Positions 1 through 6,500 of a DNA stretch of 7,545 bases are shown here, in pieces. Under the pieces are notes generated by a model. That model ran no database searches, was not told where the DNA came from, and worked only from the letters and a program-made list of their open reading frames with translations. How positions within the stretch are numbered: the first letter of the stretch is position 1; the number at the start of each line of letters is the position of its first letter. Source of the stretch: an uncultured Prevotellaceae bacterium (GTDB taxonomy: Bacteria; Bacteroidota; Bacteroidia; Bacteroidales; Bacteroidaceae); contig CAMWRK010000101.1 in the NCBI GenBank assembly GCA_947176655.1, forward strand, positions 1-7,545. Reading direction: 5' to 3'. The position numbers and the translations under genes were made by a program.

Positions 1-36
1 CCCAACACACGTTTTTCTTTATGTTAATGCTACGTA

Positions 37-72
37 GTTGTGGTTTGATGATTATTTAATATTATTCTCAAG
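37..72. repeat. Degenerate terminal CRISPR repeat (left end)
   Basis: The first 16 bases match the inner repeats exactly, and the remaining 20 carry eight substitutions (repeat positions 17, 19, 24, 27, 29, 30, 32 and 36), making that half very A+T-rich. There is no length change, so the 66-bp register is kept. Such decay is usual for the terminal repeat farthest from the leader, which would put the leader on the right. However, the decay is in the 3' half when read in the GTTGTGG direction, and type II-C arrays can have a degenerate repeat at their transcribed 5' end. Orientation should not be fixed from this alone. Confidence 0.88.
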
Positions 73-300
73 TGCCGATTAACCGTATCTCTACACTTCC
101 ACGTTGTGGTTTGATGATGAATTAAGATAAGACACAACGTCATAGCAGTATTCAAACCTGCAGCAGCAGTTGTGGTTTGATGATGAATTAAGATAAGACA
201 CAACGTCCTTGGCGAACAGTTGTCCGATGATGGAGTTGTGGTTTGATGATGAATTAAGATAAGACACAACAATCGTGTACTCCAACAAAGTCACGAACCT

Positions 301-336
301 GTTGTGGTTTGATGATGAATTAAGATAAGCTACAAC
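301..336. repeat. Variant terminal CRISPR repeat (right end)
   Basis: This repeat is identical to the inner repeats except at positions 30-31 (AC to CT), so it ends GCTACAAC instead of GACACAAC. It is the last unit: the next 66-bp position lies within an unrelated gene and shows no repeat. The variant may mark either the leader-proximal or the distal end. Confidence 0.85.
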
Positions 337-351
337 TAAAATGATAAAAAT

Positions 352-564
352 ATGACTTACAAGGAAATTATAACGGAATTGAAGGAAATCAGGAAAGGGA
401 ATGGACTTACTCTTGCAGACGTATGCGAACAAACGGGAATACACAAAACTTGCCTATCAATGTATGAGACAGGTAAGAGGACAATGCCAATGGGACACTT
501 CCTCAGAATTGTCGAATATATAGGCGCGGACATTCTGGTAACGGAAAAACAAACAAATAATTAA
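352..564 (+). CDS. Small Cro/C1-type (XRE) helix-turn-helix regulator
   Basis: The 70-residue protein is almost entirely one Cro/C1-type DNA-binding domain, at about residues 5-60. Helix 1 carries the typical LKEIRKGNGLTLADV run. The turn and recognition helix are in EQTGIHKTCLSMYETGKR, and a closing helix follows (FLRIVEYIGADI). There is no sensor, oligomerisation or peptidase domain, so it probably acts as a small dimeric repressor or activator of nearby genes. The ATG at 352 is the only sensible start: an in-frame TAA lies at 337-339 and an earlier ATG at 341 terminates after four codons. No Shine-Dalgarno sequence is visible, only A-rich sequence, as is common in Bacteroidota. It starts 15 bp after the last CRISPR repeat, so its promoter must lie in or across the array. 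The function and target are unknown; an antitoxin-like or autoregulatory role is possible but unsupported. Confidence 0.85.
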   Translation: MTYKEIITELKEIRKGNGLTLADVCEQTGIHKTCLSMYETGKRTMPMGHFLRIVEYIGADILVTEKQTNN

Positions 565-588
565 TAACAATAAGAATAGAACACAGCA

Positions 589-675
589 ATGAAATATATA
601 ATAATGGCATTATGCTTTTTCGGTTGGCTCAGCCAGGCTCTTAAAATTGGAGGCAATGTTAAGCAACTAGGATAG
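589..675 (+). CDS. Possible 28-residue hydrophobic micro-protein
   Basis: An ATG 24 bp after the regulator gene opens 28 codons (MKYIIMALCFFGWLSQALKI, then a short polar tail) ending in TAG at 673-675. The first 19 residues could form one membrane-spanning helix with an N-terminal lysine. It is in the same frame as the following membrane-protein remnant, separated only by the TAG, so it could be the residual N-terminus of a decayed gene instead of an independent peptide. The family is not recognised. Its length is below what sequence alone can prove; the tight spacing behind the regulator is the main support. Confidence 0.3.
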   Translation: MKYIIMALCFFGWLSQALKIGGNVKQLG

Positions 676-684
676 TTGACGGTT

Positions 685-706
685 CTGTGTCAGACTGTGT
701 CAGACT
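685..706. repeat. 10-bp tandem duplication (CTGTGTCAGA x 2)
   Basis: CTGTGTCAGA occurs at 685-694 and again at 695-704, followed by CT. Ten bases is not a multiple of three. Collapsing it joins the downstream DUF2335-like frame to the frame beginning at 663, adding residues ATRIVDG before SVSDSRRGQ. That is consistent with a duplication that broke an older reading frame. An in-frame TAA at 660-662 still limits the upstream extension. Confidence 0.8.
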
Positions 707-818
707 CGAGGCGTGGGCAGATTTATGGCTTAGTAATTTCGTTGTCTTTTCTAATTGGTGCTGTCGCTTTAGGATTGTTGGGACATGAGTGGCTTGGTGG
801 TATACTTGGTGGTGGTAC

Positions 819-845
819 TTTGGTCTCTTTGGTCTCTTTGGTCTC
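819..845. repeat. 9-bp tandem repeat (TTTGGTCTC x 3)
   Basis: Three perfect copies lie at 819-827, 828-836 and 837-845. The unit preserves the frame and encodes LVS three times in the second hydrophobic segment of the membrane-protein remnant. It is probably a slippage expansion. Confidence 0.85.
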
Positions 846-926
846 GATATTTGTGATAGGCAAGAATCGTAAAGAAAGAAAATAGACCTCTTAGAATGAT
901 GCATTGATACGTGCTTGGATATGGGG

Positions 927-980
927 TCAATACACCTGTTTTTTTACACCGTCGCATGTATTGATGGCTAAAACAGCCAT
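927..980. repeat. Inverted repeats in the convergent intergenic region
   Basis: The roughly 200-bp gap (886-1086) between the rightward genes and the convergent gtrA-like gene has no supportable gene. It holds an 8-bp perfect inverted repeat (TCAATACA 927-934, TGTATTGA 957-964) whose 22-nt loop includes a run of seven T. Immediately after comes a 6-bp stem (ATGGCT 964-969, AGCCAT 975-980) with a 5-nt loop. Neither stem is followed by a good T-run in either direction, so they are weak candidates for a bidirectional terminator between convergent transcripts. They could also be chance structures in A+T-rich DNA. Confidence 0.3.
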
Positions 981-1086
981 TGCCAAAACATAACAGTGTG
1001 ACCGTGGTAGAAATTCATGCAGTGGAGCTACAAGCTTTTCTTTGAAGATGTTTTATGCCAAGTATTTTGTCTTCTATGCTTGTTCC

Positions 1087-1500
1087 TTAGGTACAGATAG
1101 AACTGGAGTTGGATTTGCAGAACACAAACTTTAGTATCAGGAAACTTGATAGCGCAGAAATGATGAGAACTGGGATATAGGCCAGATTTTTGTCAATATG
1201 CAGAATATTGATAAGCAATGATAATAAGCCAATTCTAATGACTATAAGATTGAACAGGTGGCAGATGGTCATTCCAAGAAAATTCTTGTGTGATGTAGTA
1301 GTTTGGAAGGTCCAATACGTCGTTAGAAGATAGTTAGCCCCGAAACTGACTATAAACCCCATTAACACAGCATATTGGTATGGGATAATAGCGTTGGCAA
1401 AATAATAGACGATATAATCAATAAGAGTGCATGTTCCTCCTACGATGCAGAAACGTACAAACTGCAGGATTGTCTTATTTTTATGATCGCATTTTTTCAA
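1087..1500 (-). CDS. GtrA-like four-helix membrane protein
   Basis: The 137-residue protein matches the GtrA-like family (small inner-membrane proteins, often polyprenyl-linked-sugar flippases or partners of glycosyltransferases). The conserved first helix is QFVRFCIVGGTCTLIDYIVYYF (about 13-34). A second helix follows at about 40-62 and contains the SFGANYLLTTYWTF signature at about 52-65. Helices three and four are at about 74-100 and 107-127, with a short basic C-terminus. Length and topology are normal for the family. The start is odd: the frame opens only with TTG (1498-1500) directly after a TGA. An ATG at 1502-1504 is out of frame by one base because of a run of six A on the coding strand (1492-1497); five A would give an ATG start. 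It sits 72 bp after the efflux-linked gene on the same strand, is much more A+T-rich than that operon, and has no glycosyltransferase neighbour in view. The flipped substrate is unknown. Confidence 0.82.
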   Translation of the reverse strand: MKKCDHKNKTILQFVRFCIVGGTCTLIDYIVYYFANAIIPYQYAVLMGFIVSFGANYLLTTYWTFQTTTSHKNFLGMTICHLFNLIVIRIGLLSLLINILHIDKNLAYIPVLIISALSSFLILKFVFCKSNSSSICT

Positions 1501-1508
1501 TCATAATG

Positions 1509-1553
1509 TGTAGATTCAACTACAAAATTTTGCACTTCGATATTGAATCTACA
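1509..1553. promoter_or_regulatory. 11-bp inverted repeat upstream of the gtrA-like gene
   Basis: TGTAGATTCAA (1509-1519) and TTGAATCTACA (1543-1553) are perfect inverted copies separated by 23 bp. The spacer contains a 10-bp palindrome, CAAAATTTTG (1523-1532). On the minus strand the element lies between the stop of the HEAT-like gene and the gtrA-like start, ending 4 nt before the ATG at 1504. It could be an operator for a dimeric regulator or an RNA stem that covers the translation start. It lacks a trailing T-run on either strand and so is not a typical intrinsic terminator. No promoter of the Bacteroidota TAnnTTTG form is clear here. Confidence 0.5.
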
Positions 1554-1572
1554 GGAAGAGTATCGTGAGCCC

Positions 1573-2214
1573 TTATTTGTGTCTCAATATCTTGTACCTT
1601 ACGCTTCTTAGTGCAGGTGTATAGAACTCCATTTCCATGTTTTGCAGTGTGCGTATCAGTTCGTCATGGAGTTCCGGATAATGTGCGCACATTTGGAATG
1701 CGAGTTTCAGGCATAGAGACTGAATACCTGGAAATTCAGTAACATCCTGCATGTGGGCAATGCAGTAATCGAGAAAGTCTGAACGCACCTCCTCTTTGCC
1801 GATTTTCAGACGCTCTATTACATTCATGGACAGTCTGCGCAGCGTTGGATTGGAGGAATGCATAGACATGTCTGTCAGTTGGTCGAGTAGGGGGCGCAGC
1901 TGAGGTAGGCCGGCCTTGGGAACTTTGGTGAGAATCCACATGGCGTTGCACGCCACACGACAGTTCTCGTCATGTATGTAGCGTTGTGCAAATGTGAGGA
2001 AATCGCCATGTTTCTCTATGTCGTGCAATACGGCGAGAGCATTGTCAATGCCATACCTTCCGTTCAGTTGTGCTCTGTACTTGTCCCCCTGTGACGATTC
2101 TGCCGTGCTTGTGTGTCCCGGCCTTACAGCTTTGGTGGTGTGCCCGTATGCCGCCGACTGTGCGGTGTCTGCCGACCTGTGTCTGTTCATTGGATAGTCT
2201 GTATTCATATCCAT
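1573..2214 (-). CDS. HEAT-like helical-repeat protein of unknown function, last gene of the efflux operon
   Basis: The protein has 213 residues with no signal peptide or membrane helix, so it is probably cytoplasmic. Residues 1-50 are polar and low-complexity (Ser, Thr, Ala, His, Gly) and likely disordered. Residues 55-212 form successive amphipathic helix pairs with HEAT/ARM character, for example the DENCRVACNAMWILTKVP stretch (about 82-99), the PTLRRLSMNVIERL stretch (about 123-136), the PGIQSLCLKLAFQMCAHYPEL stretch (about 162-182) and TPALRSVRYKIL (about 199-210). No catalytic motif is visible. Such folds usually bind proteins. The ATG at 2214 lies 5 nt after the stop of the TolC-like gene, so co-translation is likely; ATGs at 2208 and 2190 are alternative starts in the same disordered region. 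I do not recognise a named family. A role in efflux is suggested only by position. Confidence 0.85.
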   Translation of the reverse strand: MDMNTDYPMNRHRSADTAQSAAYGHTTKAVRPGHTSTAESSQGDKYRAQLNGRYGIDNALAVLHDIEKHGDFLTFAQRYIHDENCRVACNAMWILTKVPKAGLPQLRPLLDQLTDMSMHSSNPTLRRLSMNVIERLKIGKEEVRSDFLDYCIAHMQDVTEFPGIQSLCLKLAFQMCAHYPELHDELIRTLQNMEMEFYTPALRSVRYKILRHK

Positions 2215-2219
2215 GAGGA

Positions 2220-3536
2220 TTAATACGATGCGTACTTCATTATGTCGCCTGAGAGTTGGCGAAGGGATATTTCACACAGCTTTGTATTATATTGAGCTGC
2301 AAGAATGCGCTCCTCTGCATCCAAGAGGGACTGTTGCGCTTCCCGCATTTCTATGCCGGAGAGGTCTCCCAGCATATATCTCTCGTGAGCGATGTAGTGG
2401 TTCTCCTGTGCTGTAATGAGGTTTTCGCGCTCCAAGGACAGCAGTTGCAGGTTGTTGTTATATGCCTGCCAAAGGTCAGCAAGGTCGGAGTGCAGGCTCT
2501 GCTCAAGTTGCAGGCGTGCCAAGTCTGCATTTTCTATGTCCATACGTGAGTTCATGCGTTCACGGCTACGGTTTCCGTCGAAGAGTCTGTATCCCACTTT
2601 TACGCCGAAGTCGGCTCCCCATGTGCTTCTGCTCCTGTCCGTGCCTTCCCCGTAAGCGGTGTGCTGGTAGTTATATCCGGCATTCAGCTTGATATACGGG
2701 TAGTCGCGGCTCATGGTCGCCTTATAGTCCAGTTCGGCCAGACGGACATTATGTTTGCTGTCCAGCAGTTTGGCGTTCACTTTCATTGTAGCTTTCAGCA
2801 GCGTATCGTATATGAGCGTGTTGTCTACCTCTATTGTCGAGTCTCTCAGCGAAAGCTTTGTCTGCATGTCCTTTACAGCCATCAGCTCGTAGAGCCGTAT
2901 GCGTGAAGTTGCCAATAGTTCGTGCTGTTTCAGGCTTTGCGCACTGTCGGCATTGAAATCCACCTGTGCCTGTTGCAAATCCAGCCTGGAGGCACTGCCT
3001 ATGCTGTATCGTTCCGCTACTACGCGTAGCCGTTCGCGTGACAGTTTCACAGCGTTGCGCAGGTTGCGCATGCGTATGTTCTGCTGTATGAGGTTGTAAT
3101 ATTCTGCCGTGAGTGTCGCCACATAGTCTTCTATGCTCAGTCTGGTGCGTGTGGCTCCCTGTCTTTTCAGTTCGTTCAGACGTGCGTAGTCGGCCTGAAT
3201 CCTAAATCCGTCGAATATGGTCCATTCGGCATTTATTCCGGCCTGCAGGCCGTGATCCAGGCTGTTAGGCTGACGTACTATGTTGCCGTCGCTTCTGCGT
3301 ATGCTTTCCCCGGAACCGTATGCACCGTTGTATCCTGCCGTGGCATTAACTACGGGCAGATAGCCGGCATTGGCTGCCGTGGCATTGTTTGTACGTATGG
3401 CCTCCTCGTTACGCACTATCTTCAGGTTGTAGTTGTTCTCCAGTCCCGTGGCTATTATTTCTGTCAGTGTTTGCGCTCCTGCTACGGAGTATGCAACACA
3501 AGCCAAGGTCAGTGTCAGGTATTTCAGGCTTTTCAT
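2220..3536 (-). CDS. TolC-family outer-membrane efflux channel
   Basis: This is the outer-membrane component of the tripartite pump, a trimeric beta-barrel and alpha-helical tunnel. The 438-residue precursor starts with a signal peptide (MKSLKYLTLTLACVAYSVAGA, cleavage after about residue 21). There is no lipobox cysteine, so it is not a lipoprotein like OprM. The two internal repeats of the family are visible. WTIFDGFR (about 105-112) pairs with YRLFDGNRSR (about 316-325). YSIGSASRLDLQQAQVDF (about 177-194) pairs with YMLGDLSGIEMREAQQSL (about 387-404). Each lies in long coiled helices. Beta-strand regions are near GYLPVVNATAGYNG (about 58-71) and YPYIKLNAGYNY (about 279-290). The ATG at 3536 overlaps the pump stop codon by four bases (ATGA), with AGAG just upstream, which suggests translational coupling. 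Length is within the usual range and no damage is seen. Confidence 0.95.
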   Translation of the reverse strand: MKSLKYLTLTLACVAYSVAGAQTLTEIIATGLENNYNLKIVRNEEAIRTNNATAANAGYLPVVNATAGYNGAYGSGESIRRSDGNIVRQPNSLDHGLQAGINAEWTIFDGFRIQADYARLNELKRQGATRTRLSIEDYVATLTAEYYNLIQQNIRMRNLRNAVKLSRERLRVVAERYSIGSASRLDLQQAQVDFNADSAQSLKQHELLATSRIRLYELMAVKDMQTKLSLRDSTIEVDNTLIYDTLLKATMKVNAKLLDSKHNVRLAELDYKATMSRDYPYIKLNAGYNYQHTAYGEGTDRSRSTWGADFGVKVGYRLFDGNRSRERMNSRMDIENADLARLQLEQSLHSDLADLWQAYNNNLQLLSLERENLITAQENHYIAHERYMLGDLSGIEMREAQQSLLDAEERILAAQYNTKLCEISLRQLSGDIMKYASY

Positions 3537-6500
3537 CTCTTGTTCTTTGTTTGGAGTGATGTGGCCACAAACGAATATATGGCCGGGACGACAAACATTG
3601 TCAGCAGTGTGGAGATGACCATTCCGCCCACCACGGCAGTTCCCATTGCTACACGTCCGGCTGAGCCTTCGCCGGAAGCGAACATCAGGGGCAACAGTCC
3701 GAGTACGGTAGATACCGAGGTCATCAGTATCGGGCGCAGACGCTGTACCGAGGCTTCGCGTATTGCCGTCATTTTGTCTTCGCCCTGATGCTGGCGTTGG
3801 TTGGCAAATTCCACAATGAGGATGCCGTTCTTTGCCACCAGTCCTATAAGCATTATTATGCCTATCTGGCTGAAGATGTTCATGGTCTGCCCTCCTATCA
3901 GCATAAACAGCAGTGCACCGGCTATGGCCAGCGGCACAGTGAGCATTATTACGAACGGATCCTTGAAACTCTCGAACTGGGCGGCCAGAATCAGGTATAT
4001 GAGTACAAGGGCCAGGGCGAAGGCAAAGTACAGGCTGGATGAACTCTCGCGGAATTCCTTGGAGTCGCCGGCCAGAGCCGTGCGGAATGTCTCGTCCAGT
4101 GTCTCCTTCGCTATCTTGTCCATCTCGTCCAGTCCGTCGCCGATGGTGTATCCCGGAGCCAGGCCTGCCGAAACGGTTGCCGACACGAAACGGTTATATC
4201 TGTACAGTTTAGGCGGTGCTATGCTTTCCACCAGATCCACGAGATTCTCCATCTGCACCATCTTCCCGTCCGACGAACGCATGTATATGGCTTTCAGGTT
4301 TGCCGGGTCGTTGCGCTGCTGCCGGTTTATCTCGCCAACGATCTCGTATTGCTTTCCGTTCAGATACAGGTATCCCATTCGTTGGCCGCTGAGACCGTAT
4401 TGCAGGGTCTGGGCAATGTCTTTGGTGGAAACGCCCATCAGGCTGGCTTTTTCTCTGTTTACACTCAGTCTTACCTCCGGTTTGGAGAACTTCAGATCCA
4501 CATCCGCCATGCGGAATGCCGGACTGTCATACACGCGCGCCATGAACTGCGGCAGCACCTTTTCCAGTTTGCCTATGTCCGTAGCCTGCAATACATATTG
4601 CACCGGCATGGCTCCCCTTCGTCCTCCGAATGTGCTTTGCTGTTGCACAAAGGCACGTGCATCTGTCTTTTTTCCAACAGCGTTGCCGAGCCTTTCCGCC
4701 ACTTCCATCTGCGTATAGTCTCGTTCTGTCAGGTCTTTCAGTGTTATGCGTATGTTGCCTGAGCCGTCCGCCACACGTGCCGTGATGAATGCCGCGTCAG
4801 GCATCAGCGAATCAGCCAAGCTGTTTATGTCCTCCGTGTAGTCCCTCATGTACTCGTATGTCACTCCTTCCGGCCCTGTCGTGCGTATCGTTATGCTGGA
4901 GCGATCCTCCAGTGGAGCCATTTCCGACGGGATGTTTGTCCACATTGCCACACATGCCGCGAGTGCCGCCAGCATCATCGCCACGGCCATCCATCGCCGT
5001 TGCAGGAATGCCGTCAGACTTTCCGAATACACACGGTTCAGTCCATCGAAGAACGGTTCTGTCTTGCGGTAGAACCAATTCTTCTCCTTCCTGTTCACCA
5101 GAAGCTTGGTAGCCAGCATAGGGGTTATGGTCAGCGCGGCGAACGACGATATCACCACCGAACCGGCCACTACGAAGCTGAACTCTCGGAACAGACGTCC
5201 GGTTTGTCCTTCCATGAACACTATCGGCAGGAATACTGCCAGCAGAGTGACCGTCGTGGATATTACGGCAAAGAAAATTTCCTTTGCACCCTCTATGCCG
5301 GCATCGAACGGCTTCATTCCGCGTTCTATCCTTATGTATATGTTCTCTGTCATCACGATGGCATCGTCTACCACCAGACCCACGGACAATACCACCGCCA
5401 GCATGGACAGCACATTGATGGAAAAGTCCAGCAGATACATGACGAAGAACGCGCCTATGAGCGATACTGGTATCACCAGACATGGTATCAGAGTAACACG
5501 CCAGTCGCGAAGAAACAGGAATATTATTATTATCACGAGAATGAATGCCTCGTATACGGTGCTTTCCACCTCGGCTATTGATGCCCGTATGAATTTCGTG
5601 TTGTCAAAGCCATAGTCATATTGCACATCCTCCGGCAGGTCTTTCTCCATAATTTTCATGCGGCTGTGCACGGCATCGGCTATGTCTATGTGGTTTGCTC
5701 CAGGTTGCGGTATCACCACCACGCCCACCATGGGCACCCCGTTCATCTTCATGTAGCTTTTTATGTCGCGTGCGGAGAGTTCTGCGCGTCCAATGTCGCT
5801 GAAACGTATTATGCGTCCGTCGGTTTCCTTTATGACCAGATTGTTGAACTCCTCCGTGGTGGACATCTGTCCCATGGTACGTATGCTCAGTTCGCGCGTG
5901 TTGCCCTCTATGGAGCCGGACGGCAGTTCCACGTTCTCTCGATCCAGTGCGTTCTTCACGTCCATAGGGGTTATTCCGTATCCGGACATCTTCACTGGAT
6001 CCAGCCACAGGCGCATGCAATACTTCTTCTCGCCCCATATCATTACGCTTGACACGTCCTGTATGGTTTGCAGCTGTTCCTTTACCGTCAGGTCTGCCAG
6101 TTCGCTCAGTTCAAGCAGACTGCGCTTGTTGCTTTTCAGTGCCACCATGAGTATCGGGGTGGCATCGGCATCGGCCTTTGATACGGTCGGAGGGTCACAG
6201 TCTCTTGGCAGGAACCTCTGTGCACGAGCCACCTTGTCACGAACATCGTTCGCAGCAGTCTCCAAGTCAACGGACAGTTCAAACTCGACTGTTATCCTGC
6301 ATTGCCCTTGTTGGCTTACACTGGTCAGCGAACGTATGCCCGGAATGCCGTTGATGTTCTGTTCCAGCGGTTCCGTTATCTGGTTCTCTATCACGTCCGC
6401 ATTGGCTCCGGGGTATGAGCATGACACTGATATTATGGGATTGTCCACCGAGGGATATTCCCTTACGCCCAACGACATGTATCCTACTGCTCCGAAGATA

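Larger units (their letters stand above)
37..336. CRISPR. Short CRISPR array, 5 repeats / 4 spacers, type II-like (II-C probable)
   Basis: Five 36-bp repeats lie at 37-72, 103-138, 169-204, 235-270 and 301-336. Four spacers of exactly 30 bp lie at 73-102, 139-168, 205-234 and 271-300, giving a strict 66-bp period. The three inner repeats are identical; they begin GTTGTGGTTTGATG and end GACACAAC, so GTTGTG and CACAAC form 6-bp inverted ends. The spacers share no obvious similarity and I found no match to them elsewhere in the window. Both array ends are visible, so the array looks complete. Known of the families: 36-bp repeats with 30-bp spacers occur in type II and type VI-B, and the Neisseria II-C repeat also starts GTTGTAG and ends CTACAAT. 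The repeat lacks the G-rich central stem of the Cas13b repeats I remember. Subtype is therefore an inference, because no cas gene or tracrRNA is in the window. Transcription direction is unresolved. Confidence 0.95.
676..885 (+). pseudogene. C-terminal remnant of a DUF2335-like two-helix membrane protein
   Basis: The open frame encodes 69 residues. It carries a RRGQIYG motif (about 13-19), a first hydrophobic helix (about 19-36), a GHEW turn and a second helix (about 41-61), then a basic tail (GKNRKERK). From memory this order (RGQ, helix, GH-x-W, helix, FxxG) matches the C-terminal half of DUF2335 predicted membrane proteins, which normally have an additional N-terminal region. Here the frame contains no ATG; the only early starts are TTG at 676 and GTG at 697, right after a stop codon. 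A 10-bp tandem duplication (685-704) sits at the upstream edge of the conserved part and would shift the frame. A 9-bp unit repeated three times (819-845) lengthens helix 2 as LVSLVSLVS. I read it as a degraded gene. A short functional membrane protein using TTG is the alternative. Confidence 0.5.

Noticed and set aside
30..444. Minus-strand ORFs with a repeating LCLILIHHQTTT or SYLNSSSNHN pattern that look like repeat proteins.
   Set aside because: They are translations of the CRISPR repeat: the 66-bp period is a multiple of three, so the repeat stays in frame. No start context or domain supports them.
571..588. TAAGAATAGAACACAGCA resembles the 3' part of the CRISPR repeat and might be a relic repeat or anti-repeat.
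   Set aside because: It needs gaps to align, is out of the 66-bp register, and has no match to the conserved GTTGTGG half.
998..1045. GTG-started 15-codon ORF (VTVVEIHAVELQAFL) that might be the front of a lost gene.
   Set aside because: It is too short, ends in TGA, and I could not identify a convincing continuation in another frame.
1509..1553. Reading the inverted repeat as a rho-independent terminator for the efflux operon.
   Set aside because: The loop is long, the stem is not G+C-rich, and no T-run follows on the minus strand; the next bases are CATTATGATTG.
3801..4718. 305-codon plus-strand ORF.
   Set aside because: It is antisense to the pump gene; composition is Ser/Arg-rich without domains, as expected for a shadow frame of a long G+C-balanced gene.
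4812..5483. 223-codon minus-strand ORF overlapping the pump in another frame.
   Set aside because: It is an Arg/Gly/His-rich frame-shifted shadow of the pump coding sequence.
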